Below, piece after piece: positions 7,295-15,231 of a stretch of 35,625 nucleotides of DNA. Source of the DNA: Bacillus sp. HF117_J1_D (lineage in GTDB: Bacteria > Bacillota > Bacilli > Bacillales > Bacillaceae_C); assembly GCA_009928435.1 (NCBI GenBank), contig JAABNQ010000036.1, positions 1-35,625 of the forward strand, given 5' to 3'. The position numbers were made by a program, and so were the translations under genes. Below the pieces are notes generated by a model. The model saw nothing but the letters and a program-made list of their open reading frames with translations, ran no database searches and had not been told where the DNA came from. Every line of letters begins with the position of its first letter. The first letter of the stretch is position 1.

Positions 7295-7992
7295 TCAAGG
7301 TCAATGGCATTGCAAAGTCTTTTTCAAAAAAGCACATTATTGACGAAGTGACTTTTTCCGTAGCAGCCGGAGAATGTCTTGCCCTATGTGGAGGCAATGG
7401 TGCAGGAAAAAGTACAATGGTTAAAATGCTCACCGGCATTTATACACCGGACAAAGGAACCATTGAAATGAACGGAATAGCGTCTAGCCGTTCGTCAACC
7501 GCCTACCGTGCACAATTTTCATATATGCCGGATGATTTAGCATTTCACCCTCTTGTTACAGGACAAGAAGCATTACAATATGCGGCAGATTTGCAAAAAA
7601 TTCCAAGTCAGCGTGTACAAGAAGTGCTCGAATTAGCAGGCCTTGAAGCACATGCAAAGCAAAAAGTAAAAAACTATTCAAAAGGAATGTTGCAACGACT
7701 ATCATTAGCACAAAGCTTGTTAGTGGCGACGCCAGTTCTTATTTTGGATGAACCCACAAATGGATTAGATCCTTATTGGGTGCATCGATTAAAAGAATTG
7801 ATCCAGGAACAGAAAAGAAGCGGACAAACAATCGTTTTGACGACCCATATGCTATCTATTGTAGAGCAGCTCGCTGATACATTGGCTTTTCTTCAAGATG
7901 GCACATTACTTGTCAATGATTCAGTGGCAGCACTACTTCACCGTTATCCAACCTTAGATGATGCACTGTTTAATGAATATACTCACGAGTGA
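7291..7992 (+). CDS. nosF: NosF, ABC transporter ATP-binding protein
   Basis: The protein is 233 aa from TTG 7291, which overlaps the nosY stop and has AAAGGGGTGG just upstream. A longer frame opens at 7183 but lies inside nosY and adds nothing conserved. Walker A is GGNGAGKST (34-42), the ABC signature region is YSKGMLQ (129-135), Walker B is VLILDEP (149-155) and the H-loop is TTH (184-186). It powers NosY. The 20-bp array 3 begins right at the stop codon, so the array may be on the nos transcript. Confidence 0.9.
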   Translation: MIKVNGIAKSFSKKHIIDEVTFSVAAGECLALCGGNGAGKSTMVKMLTGIYTPDKGTIEMNGIASSRSSTAYRAQFSYMPDDLAFHPLVTGQEALQYAADLQKIPSQRVQEVLELAGLEAHAKQKVKNYSKGMLQRLSLAQSLLVATPVLILDEPTNGLDPYWVHRLKELIQEQKRSGQTIVLTTHMLSIVEQLADTLAFLQDGTLLVNDSVAALLHRYPTLDDALFNEYTHE

Positions 7993-8404
7993 GCGCGCGG
8001 AGTACTTTCCGGGATTTGGAATTACTGTCCGGGATACGGAAATACTATCCGGGAGGCGCGGAGTACTTTCCAAAATACAGAAATACTATCCGGGAAGCGC
8101 GGGATACTTTCCGAATTTCTGAAATACTGTCCGAGATAGCGAGGGTACTATCCGAATTTCTGAATTACTATCCGGGAGGCGCGGAGTACTGTCCGGATTT
8201 CTGAATTACTGTCCGAGAGGCGCGGGATACTTTCTGAATTTCTGAATTACTGTCCGGGAGGCGCGGAGTACTGTCCAAATTTCTAAATTACTATCCGAGA
8301 TTACAGATTACTGTCCAAAATACAGAAATACTATCCGGGATGGCGGAATACTTTCCGAATTTCTGAATTACTATCCGCGATCAAGGAATACTTTCCGGAA
8401 TACG
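7993..8404 (-). repeat. GGAYAGTA-type array 3, minus orientation (about 20 units)
   Basis: Read on the minus strand, units start GGA(A/T/C)AGTA. Two unit types alternate: an AT-rich 20-bp unit ending near AATTCAGAAAT and a GC-rich 21-bp unit containing TCCGCGCCTCC, so the double unit is 41 bp. Unit ends fall at 8010, 8030, 8050, 8071, 8091, 8112, 8132, 8153, 8173, 8194 and 8214 in the first half. The array lies between nosF and a converging nosL. Confidence 0.92.
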
Positions 8405-8469
8405 GATCCGATTAATGGTGATGTAGGATTTTAATTTTAGCAGAAGGTATCTTTTTTAATCCCTAAACA

Positions 8470-8518
8470 AAGAGTGGCATATTCACCAACTCATGTTGGT
8501 AGATGCCACTCTTTTTTA
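8470..8518 (+). terminator. strong hairpin terminator between converging nos genes
   Basis: AAGAGTGGCAT (8470-8480) pairs perfectly with ATGCCACTCTT (8503-8513). An inner CCAAC/GTTGG stem sits on top and a T-run follows at 8512-8518. It closes the plus-strand nos operon after array 3. Confidence 0.88.
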
Positions 8519-8555
8519 TATACTAGGTTTTGTCCTAGCCTTTTTCATTTTTTTA

Positions 8556-9188
8556 TTAATGGCCCTCATGTCCGCTTTCTTCATCTTCCGAATGGGAATG
8601 GTCATGATGATCGCCATCCTTCATCTCCATTTTCTTCATATATCGCTCTTTTGCAACATCATCAATTGATTGTACGGTCGTTTCTTTTGCATCCGGGAAA
8701 TCGTTCATAAACGTTTCAAGACTTGCTGTATCTGCAAAAAATGCATTTCCATATTTCATTGGTGTTTCTATATCTGCGTGTACAATTTTAGCATCTTCAA
8801 GTGCGACCCAATCTAAAGAGTTGTAATCACGAACTAACTTTTCTTTAAGGACAACGTCTTCATGATCGCGATCATAGTTTAACAGACAGCCAACGTCATC
8901 AAAAAATAGCGTTTCTTCATCGTCTGTAATTGCTTTTGCCGTAAATGCCCCCATTTCTTCATCCTTCATATAGACTTTCATATTACAAAAAGCACATTCT
9001 GAATGCTCATTGGGTTCACCGTCATGATGTGATTGATCATCTGTTTTGTCAGGAGCATTTGCAACTTCTTCTCCTTGTGTAACTTTTTCCGCTTGTTCCT
9101 GCTCCTTATCATTCTTTTGTGCAGTGTCATTGTTACATGCAGCCAGTGTAAGAGCAGCCGCAACGAATAATAGTGCTAATTTTTTCAT
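8556..9188 (-). CDS. nosL: second NosL-type copper lipoprotein with His-rich tail
   Basis: The protein is 210 aa from ATG 9188, chosen because AGGAG lies nine bases upstream; the same frame opens 24 bp earlier without benefit. The lipobox is LAAC, with Cys18. A charged spacer contains HSECAFCNM (Cys65, Cys68, Met70), the NosL metal site. The last 20 residues are rich in His, Asp and Glu (HHDHSHSEDEE), a likely extra metal-binding tail. It is longer than the operon copy. It probably serves copper handling outside the membrane; linkage to N2O reduction is inferred from family and position only. Confidence 0.85.
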   Translation of the reverse strand: MKKLALLFVAAALTLAACNNDTAQKNDKEQEQAEKVTQGEEVANAPDKTDDQSHHDGEPNEHSECAFCNMKVYMKDEEMGAFTAKAITDDEETLFFDDVGCLLNYDRDHEDVVLKEKLVRDYNSLDWVALEDAKIVHADIETPMKYGNAFFADTASLETFMNDFPDAKETTVQSIDDVAKERYMKKMEMKDGDHHDHSHSEDEESGHEGH

Positions 9189-9229
9189 TTTTAAAGTCTC
9201 CTCTCCATTCACTACATGTAATTGTAAAA

Positions 9230-9241
9230 TTCACATGTGAA
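9230..9241. promoter_or_regulatory. 12-bp perfect palindrome upstream of the second nosL
   Basis: TTCACATGTGAA is a perfect palindrome about 40 bp before the nosL start. A nearby ACAATTGTGAAC extends the TGTGA/TCACA theme. It resembles a CRP/FNR-superfamily half-site pair without the usual 6-bp spacer, so the assignment is weak. Confidence 0.35.
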
Positions 9242-9299
9242 ACAATTGTGAACTTATGTTGTACAATTGATAAAATTTTAGTAAACTGTATCGCCATTG

Positions 9300-9440
9300 A
9301 AATGGTAAGCTTTCCAGTTCTACGCAACGAACTGTTTTCCATTGAATGTATAGTGTCCCAATCAGATGCTTCATCGCTCCATTTAAATTAGCGTTGATAA
9401 CTAAATGACAATCACAACAGATGCATGTGATTACTCGTGA
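9300..9440 (-). pseudogene. possible relic of a TnpB-type (IS200/IS605 or IS607) C-terminus
   Basis: On the minus strand the translation contains CICCDCHLVINANLNGAM. This resembles the end of the TnpB zinc ribbon and the final RuvC motif (usually N-A-D-x-N-G/A-A); here the catalytic Asp is Asn. No start, no upstream domain and no intact frame remain. It lies between the nosL promoter and array 4. The match is short, so this is a tentative call. Confidence 0.35.
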
Positions 9441-9456
9441 CTGTCGCTTAGATTTT

Positions 9457-9692
9457 GGATAGTATTTCTGGTATTCGGATAGTATTCCGTGAATCTTAGA
9501 TAGTATTTCTGGCATTCGGATAGTATTCCGTGAATCTTGGATAGTATTTCCACATTTCGGACAGTATCCCCGGATCACGGATAGTATTTCCACATTCCGG
9601 ACAGTATCCCCGTAATCCCAGGTTATACCTCCAAATTTTGGCGTACTCCCTCCACTTCGGATAATATCTATGCATTTTGGAGCGCGCTCCCC
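9457..9692 (+). repeat. GGAYAGTA 20-bp array 4 (8 clear, about 4 decayed units)
   Basis: Clear units start at 9457, 9477, 9498, 9518, 9539, 9559, 9579 and 9599. The first four form two nearly identical 41-bp double units, and the next four form two 40-bp double units in which GGAT and GGAC alternate. Beyond 9619 the units decay (for example GGATAATA near 9659). Confidence 0.88.
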
Positions 9693-9786
9693 TTCATAAT
9701 TTTCTCTATAAAGAACATCCATTCTCTAAATAAGCAGACCCGAACAAAGAACAGCCTCACCTGATTGCTTATAGCGCGTCATCCTT

Positions 9787-9823
9787 AAAAAGAGGCGTCC
9801 TGTTTTAGGAACGCCCCTTTTTC
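9787..9823 (-). terminator. terminator of the metalloprotease gene
   Basis: An AAAAGAGGCGTCC arm pairs with a GGAACGCCCCTTTT arm, with one bulge. On the minus strand a TCTTTTTAA run follows. It sits a few bases after the protease stop codon. Confidence 0.75.
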
Positions 9824-9826
9824 TTA

Positions 9827-11977
9827 CTATGCTTTTTTCACTGTCACTTTTGCCGCCTTGCCCGTATTCCCGGCTTTATCTTTTGCATATATGTTCAAAA
9901 CTGTTCCGGCTTTTTGTTTTATTATTTTCACAGAGAAGCTGCCTTTACTGTTGACGACGGCAGTACCAAGCACTTTTTTTCCGCTTTTCACGTAGACAGT
10001 GGCTCCCTTCTCTGCCTTGCCCTTAACCGTCGTTGTTTTATTTGTTACTTTATTTACTTCAGGTACTTTGGGAGGGATTTTATCCACCACTATGACTTTC
10101 CGCTCTTTGCTGGCGTTGCCGGCTTTGTCAGTAGCTTTCACATATAGAGCGGTCCCGGCTTTTCGCTTCGCTTTCAGAGTCACCACATATTTCCCCGCTT
10201 TATCAGCCGTTGCTGAGCCAATGACCTTGCCACCGGCTTTAACGGTGACTTTGGAGCCTGCCTCCGCTTTCCCGGTCACTTTCGAATCCCGATTGCTGAC
10301 CTTGGATACAGTTGGCATGGCTGGCGGCGTTTTATCAATCACTGTCACGGTAGCCGCATCACTTTTATTCCCGGCTTTGTCAACGGCGTATACTTTTAGC
10401 TTGCTTCCGGCTTTTTGTTTTTTAATTTTGACCGCAAATGATTTTTTGCTGTCAGAAACAGCCTTTCCTACATTAGCAGTACCGGCTTTTACATATACCG
10501 TAGTGGCTACCTCGGCACTGCCTTTGACAACGGTGTCCCGATCACTCACTTTTTGTACAACTGGTTTGGCAGGTGCTGTATGATCTCTCGGCTCACCGGG
10601 TCCAAAAAAGGTGTATGTAATATTCTTTCCTTTAGAAGTGGGAATCGTTTCAGTTCCCGTTGCTTCCTTGACCACTGCACCCCCGCCCCGTAAATTGGCG
10701 GTAGAACCCTTGTAAATGCGGGGCCTTATGGCGCTGAAGCCTGGTTCGCTGTTAAATCCATACTTTCCGCTTTTTTCTTTTAAAAGTAGAGCAGCCCTGA
10801 AGTCCGTCATTAATTTTCCAAAAGTAAGCTTGGGGTCCATGTATTTTTTGGCTGCTTTTTCAACCGCTTTATAGCTATTGCTAGGATCACTGATGATTTC
10901 TTTAAAAATGGCATCGCCCTGTTTCGACTGTACTTTTACATATTGCATAAAAAGATAAGAGAGGGAGTAGTTGGCCAGCACGTCCCCATACTCATCCCAA
11001 TACAAAAGAGAGTGGCCGTTTGTAACGGAATAGGACGAATTATAATAATCAATCCGGTCTTTTAATACGCTTCCTGTATAAATTTGCTCAGCAGCCATTG
11101 CCAGACCTTCATCGAGCCACGGATCCATCTCCTTGCCGCCTTCAACCAAAACATTTTGGTTGAAGTTCACCATATGCTGAAATTCATGGGCCAGTGTGCT
11201 GTATGCGGCTGTTACATCTTTCTTTGATTCCAAGCCCATTGTCGGATAAGTGTCGATGTAAAAAATTTCCGACTGGTTCGAACCTGACACATCATATAAA
11301 TCCCTCGAGTAAAAATAACCGGCTATGTATCCTCCGTTATATTCGAATCCATCTTTTATATCGTAACAGAGAATATTGATCTTACCGTCGCCGTCCACAT
11401 CCGACTCATTCCCGAAATCCTCCGTGATCGCCGGGTAAATATTTTCATCAAATTCGTCGCCTAACTTCTTCGCGTCTTCTTTTGTGAATTTCTTATCATA
11501 GCCCCATACATTCGCTTTCTTTCCTATATAAAGAAGCTGGGCTTGAATCTTATATTCTATGAATTTATTAAAGTCAAAAACATTAAAATTCCGCTTTGTC
11601 CCTACTTTATGAAGAGTTTTATACATCAAAGACCTTCCATGCAGCTTCCGATCCGCATGCTTCTCGGTATCGAACGGAAGGTTTACGTCCATCCGAAAGG
11701 CCTCCGGCCTTACATTTTTCTCTAATTGATATTTTTCGTTATTAATGACAGGTGTCCCTGTAGACTGTTTGCCATTGGGATTCACCGATTCATTGCTGAT
11801 CACCATATAATTTTTAGCCGGTTGATTTAAAACATTCGCTGCCGGCTCCCCTGTTTCTGGGCTTACCTGCATTTCGGGGTTGGAATCAATCTCGATTTCA
11901 TTCTCCGCAAACGCAGAAGCAGGCATACTCAATAATATAATCAGTATACAAATAAGAGTTCTTTCTATATGTCTCAT
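9827..11977 (-). CDS. secreted zinc metalloprotease (M30/hyicolysin-like) with three Ig-like repeats
   Basis: The protein is 716 aa from ATG 11977, chosen because it begins the signal peptide (about 1-25, ending SAFAEN) and has AAAGG eight bases upstream. The zinc site is HEFQH at 264-268, with WLDEG (Glu290) as probable third ligand region; this arrangement fits the M30-like family. A calcium-type DVDGDGKIN stretch precedes it (about 194-202). The C-terminal third has three repeats of about 84 residues, each starting D-K/H-T-A/P-P and rich in Lys and Val, like bacterial Ig domains that bind wall or surface. There is no sortase motif. It is probably an extracellular wall-associated protease; the substrate is unknown. 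Confidence 0.82.
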   Translation of the reverse strand: MRHIERTLICILIILLSMPASAFAENEIEIDSNPEMQVSPETGEPAANVLNQPAKNYMVISNESVNPNGKQSTGTPVINNEKYQLEKNVRPEAFRMDVNLPFDTEKHADRKLHGRSLMYKTLHKVGTKRNFNVFDFNKFIEYKIQAQLLYIGKKANVWGYDKKFTKEDAKKLGDEFDENIYPAITEDFGNESDVDGDGKINILCYDIKDGFEYNGGYIAGYFYSRDLYDVSGSNQSEIFYIDTYPTMGLESKKDVTAAYSTLAHEFQHMVNFNQNVLVEGGKEMDPWLDEGLAMAAEQIYTGSVLKDRIDYYNSSYSVTNGHSLLYWDEYGDVLANYSLSYLFMQYVKVQSKQGDAIFKEIISDPSNSYKAVEKAAKKYMDPKLTFGKLMTDFRAALLLKEKSGKYGFNSEPGFSAIRPRIYKGSTANLRGGGAVVKEATGTETIPTSKGKNITYTFFGPGEPRDHTAPAKPVVQKVSDRDTVVKGSAEVATTVYVKAGTANVGKAVSDSKKSFAVKIKKQKAGSKLKVYAVDKAGNKSDAATVTVIDKTPPAMPTVSKVSNRDSKVTGKAEAGSKVTVKAGGKVIGSATADKAGKYVVTLKAKRKAGTALYVKATDKAGNASKERKVIVVDKIPPKVPEVNKVTNKTTTVKGKAEKGATVYVKSGKKVLGTAVVNSKGSFSVKIIKQKAGTVLNIYAKDKAGNTGKAAKVTVKKA

Positions 11978-12089
11978 CCTCTTGACCTTTCTGTAGGAAA
12001 ATAATAACTGTCTAAGAGGATTATAATCTAAATATTGAGCGATGGGCATAAAAATATTTTTGGGGGGATTTTTCTGGGGTCTCTTTTCT

Positions 12090-12290
12090 GGGGTCTGACC
12101 CCCACTGCGTTAATGCGTTAATACGGAACAGCCTTGTCGGGGGTCTGACCCCCACCACGTTAATGCGTTAATGCAGGACAGCCTTGTCTGGGGGTCTGAC
12201 CCCCACCACGTTAATGCGTTAATATGGAACAGCTTTGTCTGGGGTCTGACCCCCACCGCGTTAATGCGTTAGTGCAGAACAGTCCGCCTC
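12090..12290. repeat. four tandem copies of a ~51-bp GGGGTCTGACCCCC repeat
   Basis: Copies start at about 12090, 12140, 12191 and 12241. Each has the palindrome GGGGTCTGACCCC, then CACCACGTTAATGCGTTAAT, then a GAACAGCCTTGTC-like tail. A partial extra GGGGTCT lies at 12076. The fourth copy runs into the 3' end of tagH (stop at 12269-12271). Related elements flank the LysR gene at 33238 and 34204. Confidence 0.9.
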
Positions 12291-13081
12291 AATAATTCAC
12301 GCTGCTTTTCCATTCCCTTTTCCTTATAAGCTGCCTTCTCTTTGTTCGACAGCCCTTTGTACTCATTTAAAAACTGTTCGTACTTGGGAAGCACGTCTTC
12401 AACAGAACCATCATCCCTCACCATTCCATACTCTAGCCACAAAATTTTATCGCAGAATCTTTTCATCTGTCCTAAGGAATGGCTGACAAAAATCATCGTT
12501 TTCCCTTCCCGTTTGAATTCCTTCATTTTATCCAAACTTTTCTCAGCAAAAGCCTTATCCCCAACAGAAAGAGCTTCGTCGATGATCAAAATATCCGGGT
12601 CCACATGAACTGAAATAGCAAATCCCAAACGCGATCGCATTCCGCTGGAATAGGATTTAACAGGTTGATCGATGAACCTCCCTAGCTCAGAGAAATCAAT
12701 GATTTCCGGTTCCAAGTCAATAATTTCCTTTTTTGAAAAACCGAGCATCAGCATTTTCAGCTCGATATTATCCCTTCCTGACAAATCGCCGTTCAATCCG
12801 GCCGCCACCGCAATCAATGACGCTATTCCGTTCACCTTTATGCTTCCAGACGTTTCAGGGACAATGCCCGCAATGATGTTAGCCAACGTCGATTTTCCTG
12901 ATCCGTTCATGCCAATAAAGCCTACAGAATCGCCTGCCTCCGCTTCAAAGCTTACATTCGCCAACGCATAAAAGTCCTCTCCATAGCTTTTGGGAGTAAT
13001 GAGATCCAATAGACGCTCCTTATTGCTGCTGTAAAGCTTATATTTTTTTGTGATGTTTTTAGCAATAATCGCTTTTTCCAT
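12269..13081 (-). CDS. tagH: TagH/TarH, teichoic acid export ATPase (copy 1)
   Basis: The protein is 270 aa from ATG 13081 (MEKAII), preceded by AGGTG; a GTG at 13090 is less likely. Walker A is GMNGSGKS (57-64), the ABC signature is SSGMR (145-149) and Walker B is ILIIDEA (164-170). With TagG it exports finished wall teichoic acid. The length matches the short Staphylococcus TarH type rather than the long B. subtilis TagH. It lies 11 bp after tagG. The last residues (TVLH) and stop codon lie in a GGGGTCTGACCCC repeat, so its C-terminus differs from copy 2. Confidence 0.92.
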   Translation of the reverse strand: MEKAIIAKNITKKYKLYSSNKERLLDLITPKSYGEDFYALANVSFEAEAGDSVGFIGMNGSGKSTLANIIAGIVPETSGSIKVNGIASLIAVAAGLNGDLSGRDNIELKMLMLGFSKKEIIDLEPEIIDFSELGRFIDQPVKSYSSGMRSRLGFAISVHVDPDILIIDEALSVGDKAFAEKSLDKMKEFKREGKTMIFVSHSLGQMKRFCDKILWLEYGMVRDDGSVEDVLPKYEQFLNEYKGLSNKEKAAYKEKGMEKQRELLRRTVLH

Positions 13082-13092
13082 ACTAATCACAC

Positions 13093-13911
13093 CTATAAAT
13101 AATCAATGAAATGCCTGCGGAATCCCACATGAATGCTAGCACCGCTTAAAAACAAAGTGATCACAATGCCCCAAAAATATAGGGAATATTGCCAGTGTAC
13201 GAGCAAATACCACTCAGTTCCAAACAGCGCAGAACGATAGCCTTCAATCAAATAATACAACGGATTCAATTTCAGAATCGTCGGCAATGGCTCCTCCAAA
13301 ATGGAAAATTGCCAAAGAATAGGCGACAAATACAGTAGCATTCGCAGCGTCGCATTTAAAAACATATGGACATCCCTGATGATCGTGGACAAGGTTGACG
13401 TAATCAGAGAAATAGCAAAAACCAAACAAAAGGATGCAAAAATAAAATAAATCACTTGCAAAAAATACACACTGACATAAAAGCCTCCCAGTTGAAAAAT
13501 CACAAACGTGACTCCCAGCAGGATAACGTGAGTATAAAACGGGGAAAAAATAGCGATAGCAGGAATGACGCTCATGGGAAAATTCATCCTTGATAACATT
13601 CGCAATCTTGTATAGACGGATTTTGATCCCTGAATGGTTGACTGGTAAAAAAATGTCCATAAGATGAATCCGCCTAATAGCCAATAAATAAAAGGAACTT
13701 CATATCCCGGTACTACTTCAATATCCGCCCGCTGGCGGATGCTGCCGAATACAAACCAATAAATCAATATTTGAATCAGCGGATTGAGAAATTCCCAAGT
13801 CATTCCCAAATAATTGCTTTTATTTTTGCTTTTTAATTCATATAGTGACAGCCTTCTGACTAAATAGAAATGATCGATGAGCTCCCTTAAAACTATAACG
13901 GCAGATTTCAC
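13093..13911 (-). CDS. tagG: TagG/TarG, teichoic acid export permease (copy 1)
   Basis: The protein is 272 aa with six membrane segments of the ABC-2 type, including LNPLIQILIYWFVFGSI near 42-58 and the conserved NPLYYLIEGYR loop (about 214-224). It forms the channel for undecaprenyl-linked teichoic acid. The start is GTG 13911 behind GAGGCGGG. It is followed by tagH (11 bp) and preceded by a TagF-like gene (18 bp), so the three form an operon. It is very similar throughout to the second copy at 20452-21270. Confidence 0.93.
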   Translation of the reverse strand: MKSAVIVLRELIDHFYLVRRLSLYELKSKNKSNYLGMTWEFLNPLIQILIYWFVFGSIRQRADIEVVPGYEVPFIYWLLGGFILWTFFYQSTIQGSKSVYTRLRMLSRMNFPMSVIPAIAIFSPFYTHVILLGVTFVIFQLGGFYVSVYFLQVIYFIFASFCLVFAISLITSTLSTIIRDVHMFLNATLRMLLYLSPILWQFSILEEPLPTILKLNPLYYLIEGYRSALFGTEWYLLVHWQYSLYFWGIVITLFLSGASIHVGFRRHFIDYL

Positions 13912-13929
13912 AAAAATCCCGCCTCTTTG

Positions 13930-15096
13930 CTATTGGAATATTTCTTTCACCACTTGCTCACTAGCCTTCCCATTTTCTAGGTAGCAAAATTTTTTATAAA
14001 AATCTTCGGACGGTGTGAATTCGGACTGTTCAAGACGACGAACTTCTGAAATCACTTCTTCCGTTGTCCGAACAAGCGGTCCCGGCGCTTCTTTTTCAAA
14101 ATCGAAATAAAACCCGCGCAGTTGATCGCGGTACTCTTCGATATCGTGGACGAAAAAGATCATCGGCCGCTTCAGATTGGCGTAATCGAAAAATACGGAT
14201 GAATAGTCCGTAACCAGCACATCGGAAATAAGATACAGATCACGGATGTCCCCGTAAGACGAAACATCAAATGCGAAGCCTTCCAAACCAGACAAATCTA
14301 GGTTTTCCGAAACAAGATAATGAAGCCTGAGCAAAATGACGTATTCATATCCCAATTCTTTTTTCAGCGCATCCAGATCAAGCTGCAGATCAAACTTATA
14401 TCTCCCTTTGGCATAAAATTGATTGTCCCTCCATGTCGGAGCGTACAATATCACCTTCTTATCAATAGGAAGCCCGCAGGCATTCTTGATCTTGGCGGAC
14501 TCCACAGCATGATTGGATTGGATTAAAAAGTCGTTTCTCGGATACCCGGACTCAATCACTTTTTTCTTAAAATCAAACGCCTGCCTGAATATTTCAGTGG
14601 AATAGCCGTTTGGGGAAATTAAATAATCCCATTTTGCCGCTTCCTTTTTAAAATTTCGTTTATATTTCTTCGTATTTGTTCCAGGCATATGAATTTGTTC
14701 AATGTCCAAACCAAGCTTCTTCAAGGGGGTGCCGTGCCATGTTTGTACATAAACGGTTTTGGGAGATTTGCTGACCCATAGCGGGAGCCTGCAATTCGTT
14801 ACCCAGTACTTCGCTCGCGTCATCAAAAACAGCCATTTTATTGAAAAGCGGGGGACGATTTTAATCGGTTGATCCTCCAGTTCATGGACCGTTCTTTTAT
14901 CCACACTCCAGTACATTCTGTAAGTCGGAAAATTCTCCTTCAAGTACTCGTAGATTGCTCTTGGATTGTCGCTATACTGTTTTCCAAGGAAGCTTTCGAA
15001 GATGATCAGCTTTTGATCTTTGGGCAGAAAGGAGCCCATGAACCTGAACATCTTCTTATATAGTTTTTTCAGGTGTTTTCTCAGTTTCTTTTTCAC
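13930..15096 (-). CDS. CDP-glycerol glycerophosphotransferase family protein (TagF-like)
   Basis: The protein is 388 aa from GTG 15096 with GGTGATG upstream. It has a basic N-terminus (KKKLRKHLKKLYKK), likely for membrane contact, then the GT-B catalytic domain: QTWHGTPLKKLG (His in the TagF-type WHGT motif), YAPTWRDNQ and VTDYSSVFFDY. Family members move glycerol-phosphate or ribitol-phosphate from CDP-alditols to the growing teichoic acid. The WHGT form is nearer to TagF than to the WHA form of the other three paralogues in this window. It is first in the tagF-tagG-tagH unit, divergent from the GT2 gene. The acceptor cannot be told. Confidence 0.82.
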   Translation of the reverse strand: MKKKLRKHLKKLYKKMFRFMGSFLPKDQKLIIFESFLGKQYSDNPRAIYEYLKENFPTYRMYWSVDKRTVHELEDQPIKIVPRFSIKWLFLMTRAKYWVTNCRLPLWVSKSPKTVYVQTWHGTPLKKLGLDIEQIHMPGTNTKKYKRNFKKEAAKWDYLISPNGYSTEIFRQAFDFKKKVIESGYPRNDFLIQSNHAVESAKIKNACGLPIDKKVILYAPTWRDNQFYAKGRYKFDLQLDLDALKKELGYEYVILLRLHYLVSENLDLSGLEGFAFDVSSYGDIRDLYLISDVLVTDYSSVFFDYANLKRPMIFFVHDIEEYRDQLRGFYFDFEKEAPGPLVRTTEEVISEVRRLEQSEFTPSEDFYKKFCYLENGKASEQVVKEIFQ

Positions 15097-15231
15097 AGTT
15101 CATCACCACATTGATTTTTGGATATACCCAAAAGTATGTCCAATGAATGGATACATAAACCGTTTGATGTTTATAAAAACCACTCAATGAAAATAATAGG
15201 TAATGCTATATTAATTGCATGGAGGTTTAAG

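Noticed and set aside
7989-8204. 71-aa plus-strand open frame in array 3
   Set aside because: It is translation of the repeat; the frame overlaps the nosF stop and has no start signal of its own.
9230-9241. Confident FNR site
   Set aside because: TTCACATGTGAA lacks the 6-bp spacer of the FNR/CRP consensus; kept only as a weak regulatory candidate.
9999-10583. 194-aa plus-strand frame
   Set aside because: Antisense shadow of the Ig-repeat region of the metalloprotease.
13244-13684. 146-aa minus-strand frame
   Set aside because: Out-of-frame shadow of tagG copy 1.
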